From Cyclina sinensis (Eukaryota; Mollusca; Bivalvia; Venerida; Veneridae): a stretch of 64,000 nt of DNA. Position 1 is the first letter of the stretch. Every line of letters begins with the position of its first letter. The stretch covers positions 45,415,241 to 45,479,240 of the forward strand of contig JAAONU010000016.1 in the NCBI GenBank assembly GCA_012932295.1. Reading direction: 5' to 3'. Below are positions 11,317 to 25,339 of this stretch, piece after piece. Below the pieces are notes generated by a model. That model was not told the DNA's origin. It did no database searches and worked only from the letters and a program-made list of their open reading frames with translations. The position numbers and the translations under genes are program-made.

Positions 11317-14300
11317 CTGCAATATACAAAAACATACCATCTTTATATTCATCTTAAATTATAATTGTGTTTTAACAATTAAACAAAGCCAATGGAATAC
11401 TTATAAGAGAAGACAGTCACTGAACACTAGAGCTCTTAGCCAAAAAAAATGGGCTTCAAAGGAAATAACAGACAGGAATTGCAGAGGACACTGGAACATC
11501 TCACCTTACAGTTGCGTTATGTGGGCAAAATGTACCAACGGTAAATAAAAACAGACCAAGATTTAAACCTGTTCAGTTTCCCAGAAGGATATATGTGTAG
11601 TCAGTAACCTAAAACTACAAGAATATCATCTGACCCTCGAAAAAGAAGTCCAAAGACTAAGCAGGATATTTCATGGCCAATTCTTAACTCTTCATAAGCC
11701 CTCAGAAACTGACAAAGTCCAGACTACAGAAAAAACTTTACCCCTTTTCTTTGCAATGACGAGCGAAAAATAATGATGAAGATTTTCCTCTATTCCATAC
11801 TTAAATATTTTTTCTTTTTTATTACGAGAGCAATGATGTCCGACAAACTAAACAAAATGTAGAAACAATTGCTTGTCTGCATAAAAGTAAACACTACAGT
11901 TTGTTTTGTAGATGGGTGGGGACCAACAAACACCTGCTAATGATATAATCAGGGTATTCGCATCATTTTTATCTTCAGATAACAAATGGGCATCTTCATT
12001 TGTAAACTATGGTATTTTTTCTTATTCTGTTGTGAGTCCATGTGATGAAAAAATTGAGACATTATCAGTAAGTAGTAAAATCAGCATAAAAAAATTAAAC
12101 AAACCACAAAATAAAAAGTAGTTTTAATAAATTCTAGTTGACAATTTCTTTCCCTCCAGTTTACATTTATAACAGTATTTCGAGAAAAATTAACATGCAT
12201 TTCTACAGCTGTCTTGGCAACAGGTTTGCTATCAGTTTGCAATCATCTGGCAATTTTCCCAACTAGATTTCCTTGGACCAACAATAAACACACTGTTTAC
12301 TTCAAAAGAATAAGCAAAATTTGAAGAGCTTTAACTAAAATGGAATGTTTAAAGTAATAAGAACTCTGTGACTTTTGACAATCCCATTACTGACTTCAAG
12401 TAAACATAAATTTTACATAAACCTTGATCTACCAGTAGAGAAAGGAAGTATTGCTGGAGACGGCATAGCAATGTTTCGTAATCAAACTGCACAAAATGCA
12501 TCTTTTACAACCCTCTCTAACCCACAGACTACTTATGGTAAATTAATTTTCTCAATATTAAATTTACATTTCTTATCAAGCACTTTTCAGGCTGTAATGT
12601 TACAACAGGCATGCATGAAAAGCCTGCATACCCAACATATTAAGGTTCAGAACTCTGTGACTTTTGACAATCCCATTACTGACTTCAAGTAAACATAAAT
12701 TTTACATAAACCTTGATCTACCAGTAGAGAAAGGAAGTATTGCTGGAGACGGCATAGCAATGTTTCGTAATCAAACTGCACAAAATGCATCTTTTACAAC
12801 CCTCTCTAACCCACAGACTACTTATGATAAATTAATTTTCTCAATATTAAATTTACATTTCTTATCAAGCACTTTTCAGGCTGTAATGTTACAACAGGCA
12901 TGCATGAAAAGCCTGCATACCCAACATATTAAGGTTCAGAACTCTGTGACTTTTGACAATCCCATTACTGACTTCAAGTAAACATAAATTTTACATAAAC
13001 CTTGATCTACCAGTAGAGAAAGGAAGTATTGCTGGAGACGGCATAGCAATGTTTCGTAATCAAACTGCACAAAATGCATCTTTTACAACCCTCTCTAACC
13101 CACAGACTACTTATGGTAAATTAATTTTCTCAATATTAAATTTACATTTCTTATCAAGCACTTTTCAGGCTGTAATGTTACAACAGGCCTGCATGAAAAG
13201 CCTGCATACCCAACATATTAAGGTTCAGTGCTCTGTTTTATAAAGAGCCTATTTATAGCCTAAACTTCCATTACTAAGAAGACTAGCAACTTGCTTTGTG
13301 TTGTCATATATACCATTGGCTTAACTAGGTCAATCAACTTTATCAATACCCAAGTGTGTTTTGAGAAAGCCCCTCTCTGCCGGACTACTTTCTATGGTGT
13401 AAACATGCTAATACACACACACTTACTGGATATACATGAAACTAAATATTCAGGTGTACAGGAGCGTGTAACAATATAGGATAGTCATAAGACTAATTGA
13501 AAACAATTAAATGAAATTAAAGTATTCTCATTTAATGAAATCCTAGCATTTAAAATATATTTAATGAATAAATTCCTTCACTACTGAAATATTGATATAG
13601 AAATTTTTTTAGAGACTTGAATAACAAACATAATTATGCAGGGTTTTCAAAACTTTCATCTTTATCTTCAAAACCATGAGAAATCATTATAATCTCATTA
13701 ATTTTTGTGACTGACTGATGAACATTGTAAGCAAAACCAAAGAGACTCTTGGGGAAGCATTTCGTAAACATTCCTTATTTCAGTAAATATGATAATTATC
13801 CGAGTAAATTAGTACTGTTCTACATCAAAATAAAATTAATACTGGCCTAATTTTACACATTATACAAACTTCTCGATCAAAATAAAATTAATCTTGGCCT
13901 AATTTTACACATTATACAAACAGTAATTTTTTAATCTACCTCCTACATCATATCCAGTGCCCTTTTCCAGTCTATTGAACTTGGAATTTATATAATTTGA
14001 GTCTAAAACTTTCTGAAAATATCATTTTGACTATAGTTGAACTTGTTAAAACAGGGTTAGAATAAAATTCAGTGTCAATATTAACTCAAATTATTGTAAA
14101 AATACAGAAATATAACTTAAATAAAGTAACTGTATTTTCTAAGACCTGTCAACTATCAATTTTCATGAAAAATTTCTAGGGAAAAGGGAGATACTTCAGT
14201 AACCTAATTTTAGCACCAAGCCTGTCTTGTAGGGTGTGTGTGTTGAATGGGGGGGGGGGAGAAATCTGAAAAAGCATAAATAAGTATCTCAGATTCAAAG

Positions 14301-17300
14301 TAGAAAGTGACCTATATTTTATGCAAAATTAATAAAACCCTTCAACTTTAGTTAACTTCCACAGACATGGCTGAATAGGCATGACATTATGATAAATTAG
14401 TAAGTTCACAAATAATAATATATTCTTTAAAACTGATACTACTCTTAGCTGGACAAATTCATCAAGTATGAACTAAAAATTGAAAATAAACATATGTCTC
14501 CCTAAACAGTAGAATGATTATAAATCTTTTTTATTTCAAAGAAAAAAGCATTCAAAATAAGTTAAATTTACAGCCTATTTTTCTTGGAATATGCAATTTA
14601 TATAATTATGTAAGAGCTGAAGGCCAGAGTGTACATTATATCATAGCGTTTACCTGGCATACAAGTCCAAGCTATAACTGATAGCAGATTTCACTTGTCT
14701 AGAAAAAGGTTGTATTGTAAGTATCTACGTGATACAATTTTTCTAATCATGAATAAGTCAATAATTGGGTACAATTTCATGCATATGTTTGTGTTAAAAG
14801 TTACACACTGTTTTGACATTATATTCTCAAGATTAAGTGCAAAATAAAATCAACGCATTATGGGCAACACTTCTCTGATTAGACAATTTGGCTCTAACTT
14901 TTAATTCTCCCGGCATAGAACAAGTGGGTTAATTAATTCAAAGACTACAACTGGATTAAAGAAGTATTCCATCCACAAAAACTGAGAATTTTATACATAT
15001 AAACCAAATCAACAACAGTTTCCTATATGATGTCCATGTGGAAAGCATGGTCAATGTCAATTTCTATTTTTACTTTTGAAAACCTTTTAAAACAGGAAAA
15101 ATGATTCATACACTATAACAGAAAGTTCTCAATATTTTAGGTCACCTACTTTTCAACAGTAATTGTACATTAGAAACTATGAACGACACATAGACAGAAC
15201 AATTACTGTATGGCCCCTGTCCCCTAGTTCAGAACAGACTTCGAAGTCAAAATTGCCGTGGTGTCCCAGTGGTCGCTGTTTTTCATTCAATTCATTTTGA
15301 TTTCTCTTTATATGTTCAGTAACTCCTTAATACAAGCTACAGAAGAAAGACCTCTCATTTTTCAATGCAGTTTTTCATGTCGGGTAATCTTGTACAGAAA
15401 ATCATGGAAACTTGCTCGAAGGAATACTTGAATTGATTCTTGTTATTGTTCCAGAAGCAATGTCAGTGGGGCGAACGGGAAAATCAATGCGAGATCCATA
15501 CAGATACGGAGTAAAGATACGGTCGTACAATCAATATGCACAGGCATCCTAGCAAAATATGGAAATACTGACAAACTGATGTGCTTTTTTCAGAAAGAAC
15601 GGCAAAATAAATTGTCTTGGGTGCACTCGCAGTGTTCTAGATCTAAGTAGGAATATCGGCAAATCAGATCAACCTTAGTCAAATAGATATAACCCAATGC
15701 TCTTCAAAAATGAGGGCAAAAAGGTAACTGCGAAATGGACCACAGGCCTAGGGCCCCTGGCTTGTAAAATTCTTGTCAGGCCTACAAACTTCTGGAGACA
15801 ATAAGCCCAAAAGACCTGTTATAACTGAGCATCAAGACATTGCTTTTTACTTGTTTGGGCCTATGGGATTTGATTTCGGATTAAACAGATATTTTATAGC
15901 TGTAAGTCCAAATGGCTTACATCTTATAAACTTTATTTTGCAGACTGCACCCTGAAAACAAAACATCCTGTATTTTAAGGTTTTTTCTGATTTGTTCCTA
16001 GATAAAACTGTGAATACAATTCTAAAGGTGCAATGAAAAAAAAGACCAATGCTTGTTTTATGAGTACTGACCCAGGTGTGCATCAAACTTTTCTATCTTT
16101 TGACCTGATGTCAAGATTCCATCAACTTTCAGCAATAATTTGAGAATATTGTCAATACAGGACACAGAACACTTATTCAACATCTATAATTGACTCTTAT
16201 TAACTGTTCACTCTTTGTTTTCATGAACAAGAAACTGGGTCATAGCTAACATAATGTAGACATGCTCGCTAATTTCATTTCTTGCTGAAAACTAAAACTT
16301 TTCAGAACAGTGTTTATCACAACCAGGAACTGCTAGGTAACCCAAAATCAAGGCATTAAATTTCATACACATGTACCTACAGCAGAGCTGTGATAAGCCT
16401 TCTTACACATTTCTGGAGTTGTGCAAACCTCATTTGAAGTGAAAATATCAGCTTTATTTATTTTAGTATTTGTTATAAATGAAACTCTTGTCACAGTAAA
16501 TTCAATAGTTTCTTTTTTTTTTCATTTTACATAACACTGCAGAAACAGGTAACAGGCTGCATGAAGGCCATACAAAATCAAACCTTTGCTTTGTAGAATT
16601 TTAATGGATGTTTCATTCGAAAATACACATATGAAATCAGCCGTTTGAAGGTTTACTCGTACAGATAAATATGTGTTCTGTTTAAATGTTAATCTGAATA
16701 TCATTGTTGCATTTTCCTGGTTTAAATACAAGTACTGTACAATAAATACAACACATTGTTAAAAATAGATAATACAGACGGAAATAATACAATCATTTCC
16801 AACTGTATGTTACAAGAAATAAATCCAAAGATTCTTAAAGTAACGCATGTATACAATTTGTCGCATTCCTTCAGCTTGAAAGACTTTCTAGGAAAAACCT
16901 GAACGGCATTTTCATCGACAAATTCAAATGTAACTTCAAAGTACAGATAGAAGATGCCAAATTATAAATAGATTTTGTTCAGAACTGAAAATCTGGCAAA
17001 AAATAAAGACTGACACTTTTATCTGGTTATCTACTGAAGCAGGCAAAATCAAGACTGAACTGCTTTTTGGATAGACAGAATATTTGGATAAATCATAAAA
17101 CTGCCTGATTCGCCTAGATTTACACTTAGTAACATTTATTCACCTTTTCAATCTGCTTATCCAAGAAGTGTACATTAAACTGAGAAGTAATGACTGCAAA
17201 ATGATACAAAAGTTTTAACTGATTACAATCAGCAATGAACTTCTATAATCTCTGTCATAGCCTGCATGATGTGGTAACAAAAAAACTTCAATTATCAGAA

Positions 17301-20300
17301 CTTCCTGTATATAACATGACATTGTATTCACTGTATTATAAAACTATCATAAGCAGCTAGGCTTTCATATAAATAATTCTTTCTGAGTTAAAATTTTCTA
17401 AAATTTCTTATGAATTTATAATCAAACTGTGCTACATATAAGTTCATTGTTTAAGATTGACTTCTGTAATCAAAATTCCCTTGTCTGTAATTCATTATTC
17501 GTGGTTCCCTAAGCTACTGAAATTTCAGTTTTTCTGAGGCGTTTGGATGTTTTCCACATTTTTATAAAAAAAATTCTTCCTGCTAGCACAGTGACTGATG
17601 ACATCTTCCAATCTCACTGACATGCTTCTCTTCTGGTTCAGTTCTTTTGTTTTGTTTTTTGTCTTTGAAAAGGCAATTTACAAATTTTATCATTTTTATC
17701 CATTTCTTTAGTTAAGTTGCAATCCTGTTTTTGAGAAGACAGCTGGGTAAACGAGCAACCATTTTAAAGCTAGAAACATAATTACTTTTATATCGAAACT
17801 TTCATTACCGGAGTACATAACAAAATACTGGGCCATGACGGGCCTATTTTCTAGTGTTCATAAGCCTGGTAAGAAATTTATAACACACAGTCCTCCAGTC
17901 TACGGATTATTTTGCACAAAGCTTACCTAAGAAAACCCCAGTATACCTCTGATCAGCAACAACTCAAGATTTCTAACTTCTTACAATTTGATATATTCAA
18001 ATTTCTTGCAAATTCAAATCAGCAAAACCAAAACAATTAAAGATTTTAGGGTAACTACTGATATTCTTATTAAAAAAAAATATTTCGAATATTTTTCATT
18101 CTCATTCTAAACATAACACAGACAATATTCTTGCAAGACCCAAACACAAAGACGACCGAATCAATACAAAAGACTTAAAAAAAGAATGATTAAAAGATCT
18201 AGTATTCAAAAAATCTTCGTAACTTTAATCTCCAGCTATTATTGAACAAACTTTAATCAGATCCAAAATGACAAAGAAAATAAAGCTCTCACCGCATTAA
18301 AGCCGAACCAAATATGAATGAAAGAATTTACACTTTGACAAAGTCCCTGTTGAAAACATCCAAGATATAGCATATTTTGAAATATTATCAGTCTGAATTT
18401 CTTTCTTCCCTAAAACGAGCATATGATCATTATTTTCATAGTTTCTACTATTAATTAATTTAACCGTGCTTGAATCAGTAAGTTAAAAAAAAATCACAGA
18501 GCAGCAGCATAATAAAATTCTGTAAACGAAAGTCTAAACATTTTTTCTTTAGAAAAAAAGAGCACTCAGTTATAAGCATGATGGTAAACCAGAGTTCAAC
18601 ATATATAGCATTTTCACCAACCCCTAGTCATTGCTGAAGGTCTTGACAACACAGAGTAGACTAGGAAAATAATGATGTACATGTAGCATATAAACAAAAG
18701 AAAAAATCTGGCTTTGGAACATAAATATGACCTAATACACAAATTGAATTCCACACAAACACAAATGTAGCTATCATTCAAAATATCTCTATGCCAATGC
18801 TGAACTCCAAATCTGTTCAGTACTTGAAATGCAATTTAGGCTGTTCTTGAACAAGCCTTCCATAAAACAATTTGGAAAAAAAAGCACTGTCAGGAGACAA
18901 ATAAGCTCTTGGATTGTTTTCCAATTTGTTGGGGATCATACCCCTGGTTGTCTCTCTGCCTTGTTCGATTCAGCAGTAGAGCAGACCTACATGTACGTAT
19001 CAAAAACCTCCTCTCCATGAACAATGGATGTGTTGGTTAAACAAACTAATACACATTTCCTTAATCCTTTATCCCAAGCACAAACACCCTACAAGGCCAT
19101 TTTTTCATCATGATATTTATATGTTTATGTATAAAATTTATGACTGGTGAGACAGCTTGCTATGTGTATCTTCAACAGGCTACATTGTGTTCACATAATG
19201 CAATCATGTCTACATACATATATGTGAAATAATATCTCACTACCTGCGCTAGGCAAAAGTCAGTGCAATTTAACAGGCGAAAACCTTCTTGAAGTATAAC
19301 GGGAATTTTTGTACTAATTCTGACTGTATTTGAAGATTTTTTTTATTCAAAGAATGTAAGTAATTATCAGTGTTCTACCCAAACATTCAAAACTAGTTAC
19401 TATAATGACAACACAACTCCCTACTGTAGGCACTCAAAAGCTATTTACCACAAGTGGAATGATTAAGAAAATAGGACAAAAGAAATTAGGCCAATCACAA
19501 TGACTACATTTATCAACTGATCAGCCAGTTTCAATAGAAGTCAAAGGTCAAATGTCTCTGACTCACAATGTGCAGCCCTTATCAGCAAATTAGGTGAAGG
19601 AAGACAGCTGATGGCAATTTTTCACCCAAGTTGCCCTTTCAACCAACCAATCCCTAATCAACCACAACCATTTAACCTTACTCTGTGACCCCTGTGTACT
19701 CTACTAACAACTGACACGGCACTTGGAAGAAGAAACCAAAATTTAACTTATTTTTTCATTCACTTTTTGAATAGGCATTAATCATATTGCTCTGCATAAT
19801 ACATTTTAGTAATTACCTTGCCTAACTTTAGTTTATAGATCTATTACTGAGACTAGCTGTTTAACAAAAATTCTCTTTAAATTAAGTTCAACAATCTGCA
19901 GGTACCAAAGAAATGTGTTCACTTCTACTAATAAAAATTACTATTTTCTGTCTACAAATTTAGAAGTCCCTTAAAATATGATTGTTCATACATATTCAAA
20001 CTCATGGACACCAAAACCGCTCCAGCCTAAAATCAGGTCAGAATATGCAAAGCCTTAAAAAGAAAGCATCTTCCTATGCAAGTGTATTTTTAAATAACTT
20101 TGGACTGAAAAAATTCACACTTACCAGACCAGGCCAGGAGAGTGACTGTCTGGGTTTGTCGGGGTCTGGCCTCTCTGCCCAGACCAGTGTGTGTTCCACC
20201 AGGAACAACTGAAAGATATCATGGACACGTACCCACTCACGACGTGTCCAGTCAATATCATCAAACTCAATCAGCACCTGAAATTCATAATAATTACAAG

Positions 20301-23300
20301 TTTACATGATAATCAGAAGGTTCGTCTTTAAAGACAAATACACCAAGGATGAAATGTTCTTTCACAATCAATGCATGAATGATACTACTGACAATTTCCA
20401 TCCAGGAAAGTAACCAGTCTTTCTCTCTTCAGAGTTTGATTTAAATTTCAGCTAAATACAGTCAAGATAGAGTATTCTATATGGGCATAATTCTTTTTCT
20501 GCTAAAATGTTCATATTTCTATAAAACAAGAAATGCTTTCTTCAAAATTTCAGATTTATAATAAGTCTTGAAACCAGGAGAGTCTGCTTTCAGAAAAACA
20601 GACACATTCAAGGACAACCTTTAGGAAAAACCTGTTTAAAAGTCTTCTATTAACATACTTATTTATGTTATTAGTTACTTTAATGTTGCACTCCGATATA
20701 TTCAAGCAAAAAGACCTGATAAACTAGATATCGGTTTATCTTCAAAACAAAACTGTAAATTCAAGTAAATCATAGCTGCGCAAATATTTAAATGACACAC
20801 TGCAGTCTGCAATCAAACAAACTACACTTTAAAACACAAAAACTTCCATCACTTATTATTCTGCTTCTATCTTCCTTTCATGTTGAGATCATTAATTATT
20901 CAGCAGTCAATTCAATCAGTGAGGGATTGTGTCATTATATAATTTCTAACCCTCTCTGATGTAACTGTGCAACCAACTTATTGTGAACAGTTTTTGTCCA
21001 TTATCTTTTTAGGTAGCAACAGAATCTCATAAATAAGAATTCTCTCTTTCATACTATAAACTAGCTAAATATGCTTTCATGCAACTAAGACCAGCTATAT
21101 TTATGGCAATTTTGGAGCCAACAGTGGGCCCTATTCCCAAAGTTGCTAGGTATATATTTTTCATAAATTTCTGGTCGAAATTCCAAAACCAAAAACAAGG
21201 TCATTTTTGAGGATCTGTATTCTTCTAGAATGAGAAAGAATTCTCTCCAAGAAAATATTTTTTTCTCTACATTAATACGATAATTAATACTTGAAAATGC
21301 TAGAGATCTGGGATTTTTTGTGTCTTTTTTTAATTTCAACCAAATGTCGTACAAATACAGGTCCCCAAACTATATTTTAATGATCCAAAATTTCCCTTAC
21401 AGTTAAGGACTCTCCACTTTTCCCCAAAACCATGTTAAAATTGCTGCAACCAGAATTGTCTCTTCTCGTTTGGGTTATAATGTAACATTTTGATTCCTGA
21501 TTTGATATAGGGTCCAATTACCGAAATAAATACCGATCTATATGCTGTTTTCTTCATTATGTTGTGCTTGTCACAAATCTTTTCTGTCAATGGCTAATGG
21601 CAGAACAACTTAACTTATTCTGAATATCAAAAAGAGCGAAGGAAGTAAATAAATAATCATTAACCTGCCCTTCTAATGTCAAGGTCAGTTAGTAAATGTG
21701 ATTCACGTCTGTCTACTTCTCTGTTCATCTGTCCCTCTAGACAGAAAACCTTGCTAGACTGAGCAATAAAGTATTTACATGTCTGTAACCAGTTTCCAAC
21801 AACTTTAAGAGCAGACTGGTAATTGTCATAATGAGAATTTTCATCAAATTGATTAAAAGTTAGGACTAGAACAAGCCTTGTAGCTTTGAAATTCAAAAAA
21901 AAAAAAATTTCCTTCTGGGATTAATGACAAACAAGGTTAAAGTTTTGTGACAAACAGACAGACAGACCAAAAATTTTATACTCCCTCCAGGAACATAAAA
22001 ATGTTGCTAAAAATTACAGCAACCCTTCTATAATGAGGAAAAATTGTTCTACATGCTGTGAAGTTAGAAAGGTATTAATATCAAGATTCTTCAGTTGAAA
22101 AAAAAACATTGCAAATGATTAGCAAGTACTTTGAATTAATGAATGTTGGTCACTCAAATTCGTGACAGATTTTTCAAACATCCCTCTCTGCGTTATAAAT
22201 CTGAAGATGTAACAGGGCCTCTCATAAGAGACAAAATGCTTAACTTTTCATAACTTTGGGAAATACCGGGTATTTAAACTATAGTGCTGTTTTGAAGATC
22301 ATTGAATCATTCAATGAGGCAGTTTTTGTTTTGATTTATTCATTGATAAAAGCTGGTCCTTTGCATTACAACAAGAAATATTCATTCATACAAAACAGTA
22401 CTAAAAGAGAGGTCCACAATCTGGTTCAATGGTTCTGTCTCAAACCATTTTCTGGCCAGCTCAAAAGTGTCCAAATAAAACATACAAATCGTGAAATAAA
22501 AGAAGAAATCTGAACAAAACGTGAAATGAAACACCGCGTTATGCACGTTCATTTACCCTGGGCTTTTCTTCACTATTGTTATTGTCTATACCCCCCTCTT
22601 GAGTTGAATACTCGCAATTTCCCATGATACTTGTGGGATTCCATCTAAGTTAAAAATAAATTCACATCATTTTGGTACCCGGCACGTGATACTGACTGCA
22701 AAAAAACTGAAACACGCATGGAAACAAGGTCATCGGAAACCAGGCAAAACACATGCAAAATACGCCTGCTGCAAGACGTTAACTATGCTCGCATTTTGGC
22801 ACAATTTCTTGTGTAAGCTGCGTTTGTGCTAATACCGGGTATGTTAGTTTTACAGTAGTTAAGTTGTGACTATACAATATCTATGTAAGAATTAAGTCAC
22901 TGTAACTGTTCATTGCTTTGGAAAGTTTTGAAACCGAATGTAAAAACATGCAGCAAAACGTAATGTACACAAAAGCTTGCAACCGGATTCTGGTGTTTTG
23001 CGCGGCTGGCACTGTGATCGCAAAAACGCTTTACTGTTAACATGTATTGAGCAATGGAATCAAAGCATAAAAAACAGAAAGCTAGATTCAAAAGGAAAAC
23101 AAGTTTTGAAGATTTAACTTTGAAATAACTGAAAACAGTGCTTTAAAATGTAAGAATTCAGTCTTGGAGAGCTCACAAAAGGGCTTCAGAAATGTCTAAA
23201 ATTCTGTTTCGACCAGGCGCCTTAGGCATGGAATGAATCCTTCCTCATCCTGTAGAAGTTTTGATATGAAATAATATTAATAAAGCTTGTAACAAATGGT

Positions 23301-24621
23301 ACTTTAGACCAAATAAGTTTTAAAATAGCAATATTCCTCTGACTGTGAATTTGATCATTGAATTAAAACAATATTCTGCTTCATACATGTTCTTTTTAAT
23401 GTCACAGGCAGAGATATCCCAACAGAACAAGAGTGGACCATCATATTCAAACTACAGCAAGCAAAATTATATTGTCTAGCTTGTATGTTGATGTTTGTTT
23501 TCTTTCACCTGTACTGAAAAATATTTGAGTAGTGGTTGTGGCTACTTTTTAAACATTTTTATCTGCAGTCATTCTGTAATGATGTATCATTTTAACAGTT
23601 TATAGTAGGGTTTTTTATTTACACAAAATGACCAACTTTGGGCTGGTACTTCTCTTTATATCAAAAATTACTTTTAAAATTGCCTTAAAAAGCCAACAAA
23701 TTTCACAGTCTGGGGTCATTACTAATAGGACACTTTTTCAAAACATTTACTGCTGTTTTCTTGTTAAAGATATCAAACTGCAAGATAAACATCCAATTAA
23801 TAAAGACTTCCTGAAAAGGCAATTGTTTTCAAATAATCCTTACCATCAATGTTTTTAAAACCGCAAAAACTCTAACTCATCAGTTTGCACTAAGGGCTAA
23901 TAGCCAATTTTAAAGAAGTGCTAAAATGGTAGAATAATGTTTGTTAATTTTTGGGGTTGTCATGTATTAGGAAAAACATTACTTATGTGGCCTTTACTTC
24001 TAAGTTGTCATTTTGTAACACATGGAATTATGATATCCAAGGTAACTTGTAATGATACATGTTTGACAGAAATATTAAAGGGTGGCCAAATAATTATGAC
24101 CACGACTTGTATGTGACTTCAAACAAAATCTGAATTTCAAATGGTAATGGTCTGCTACAGGACCATAACATAAGATGAGAAATGTTCGCAGTTTATTGTT
24201 TTGTATCAACCTTGTTAACTAGAAAAGCTTATGATTAGAACCCTGATCCTCGGTCCGTCATACAATACTCCGATTAACAATCCAACGTGTAAAAATCTCT
24301 ATTTAACTAAAATACACACTGAAGTCCGAACTTTCCCCGTGATTTGACTGAGATTGTTAAGTTCCTAAGAAAGGTAATATTAATGGAACTTTTGAAAGAT
24401 GTGGTTGTTGAAGACTTCTGTTTGAAAGCTGTGTTTAAGAACACTTACAGTTTTACTATACTTACTGATAAATCGAGACTGCTCGTGTCTTTGCTGGATA
24501 CGGCCCGTACAACTCCGGACCGCCATTCCCACTCTGATATTTTTTGGATTTTAAGCTTTTGTGGACTCCTAACGGAGATAAAACGTTTTCCAACCAATTC
24601 CTCCCTATAGCGACAAGCCAT
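11200..24621 (-). CDS. KDM3: KDM3/JMJD1C-like histone lysine demethylase, 5' part (gene continues past position 1)
   Basis: Minus-strand gene, partial. Coding exons 24466-24621, 20125-20277 and 11200-11316 are all phase 0 and give 142 residues. Residues 8-17 read ELVGKRFISV and 31-41 WEWRSGVVRAV, matching the N-terminus of human JMJD1C. Residues 54-73 (IEFDDIDW...REWVRVHD) and 80-86 (EHTLVWA) match the conserved JMJD1C/KDM3B block. Residues 121-127 (PVEFLVD) match the next block. Family members are nuclear Fe(II)/2-oxoglutarate enzymes that remove H3K9me1/2 through a C-terminal JmjC domain and act as nuclear-receptor coactivators. That catalytic part is outside the window. Invertebrates usually have a single KDM3 gene, so A/B/C orthology should not be forced. 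It lies head to head with BRD8. Confidence 0.9.
12361..13228. repeat. Three near-identical tandem copies of a 289 bp unit
   Basis: Copies start at 12361, 12650 and 12939, each beginning AACTCTGTGACTTTTGAC, and the array is 868 bases. Only a few single-base differences are visible (TATGGTAA against TATGATAA in copy 2; GGCATGCATG against GGCCTGCATG in copy 3). Each copy carries a 96-105 codon frame starting at a TTG. Because 289 is not a multiple of three, the frames do not join, so they are probably incidental. A recent tandem expansion or an assembly artefact could explain the array. Confidence 0.93.
13825..13921. repeat. Short tandem duplication (about 54 bp, two copies)
   Basis: ATCAAAATAAAATTAAT is followed by TGGCCTAATTTTACACATTA and ATACAAAC, twice in a row, with one or two differences and a short linker. 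It is non-coding and intronic. Confidence 0.8.
20125..20277 (-). CDS. KDM3: KDM3-like exon 2 (residues 53-103)
   Basis: It is bounded by acceptor TTTCAG and donor CTG|GTAAGT, 153 bases, phase 0 at both ends. It encodes the most conserved N-terminal block: VLIEFDDIDW, REWVRVHD, FLVEHTLVWAERPDP and SLSWPGL. Human JMJD1C and KDM3B have EFDD..W...WVKV and WPAL at the same places. Confidence 0.93.
20278..24465 (-). other. KDM3-like intron 1
   Basis: A 4.2 kb AT-rich intron without recognised repeats. A region with more CpG (about 22540-22830) includes a possible alternative first exon at 22557-22625. Confidence 0.7.
22557..22625 (-). CDS. Possible alternative first coding exon of the KDM3-like gene
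   Basis: An ATG at 22625-22623 opens 23 codons beginning MGNCEYST and ending EEKPR, followed by a donor-like AGG|GTAAAT. The phase is 0, so it could join exon 2 (VLIEFDD) in frame and replace the ELVGKRF N-terminus. It lies in intron 1 next to a stretch with more CpG. The evidence is only phase and donor; a chance open frame is quite possible. Confidence 0.22.
24466..24621 (-). CDS. KDM3: KDM3-like exon 1 (start codon, residues 1-52)
   Basis: The ATG is at 24621-24619 and is followed by MACRYREELVGKRF. This aligns with the MAxxxRxELVGKRF start of human JMJD1C, which fixes the start. The donor is TCA|GTAAGT, phase 0. Length is 156 bases, 52 codons. The plus-strand open frame over this interval is only its shadow. 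Confidence 0.9.
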
Positions 24622-25339
24622 ATTACACTTTACATATCCATAATGAGTAACAATATTCCAAAATCCAGAGAATTTTGCTAAAATTATCCGTTGGAATGTC
24701 TACTCACAAGATTACGCTGCGTAATGATACACAGTATAACTTTGACATCTGGAAGGTCATTAGGTCACGTTCTACCGCAGTAAAACTAGTTCCCAAGACT
24801 AATCATAAATTTGCATTCCTTTTGTGGTTTTTGATAAAATGCAATATAATATTTTTGTCGATATGATATTTCGGTGAGTACAAATCCCATATAATCTCTT
24901 TTAAATGAAAACTAAAGGAAGCGATCCCGTATGTAAACTCTAAAACGAGCTTTATCTATCAATTTCTTTTTGCCATAATTAATTTGTACATTGTTTTGGA
25001 CTTTTTTTAGGATAGAAAGTAGAACAGTGACTGAATTATGTTGACTATATATTCGAGGTATAATTTCTTACCTATCACTTGATTTATTTTTGTTTTACAA
25101 CAGAATTGGAAGCTTTCCAAATATTGAGATTTTAACCCATTGCAGTGACACCTGTCAAATATTGGGGGTCATCTCAAAGATATATTGTTAGTTTGGGATA
25201 CTATGTACTCAATGCTTAGTCTGCATGGCTACTAAACGTGCACCCCTTGTACTGTCGCACTGCTTGTGCCCATGGTACACATTCCATACAATTATAGTAT
25301 TAGTAAATAATAATCAAATTAACCAAAGAGAGAAAAGTG
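24622..25339. promoter_or_regulatory. Upstream region of the KDM3-like gene
   Basis: This is the sequence immediately 5' of the KDM3-like start codon. It must hold the 5' UTR, or a UTR splice site, and probably the promoter. No TATA box or initiator can be assigned with confidence. Confidence 0.35.

Larger units (their letters stand above)
11317..20124 (-). other. KDM3-like intron 2
   Basis: An 8.8 kb intron of AT-rich sequence. It holds the 289 bp triplication at 12361-13228 and a short duplication at 13825-13921. No other gene or repeat terminus was recognised. Confidence 0.7.

Noticed and set aside
12375..13243. Three overlapping 96-105 codon plus-strand frames
   Set aside because: They are the same sequence in a 289 bp tandem repeat, start at TTG, do not share a frame and show no domain.
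24344..24610. 88-codon plus-strand frame
   Set aside because: It is the shadow of KDM3-like exon 1 on the opposite strand, which matches JMJD1C.
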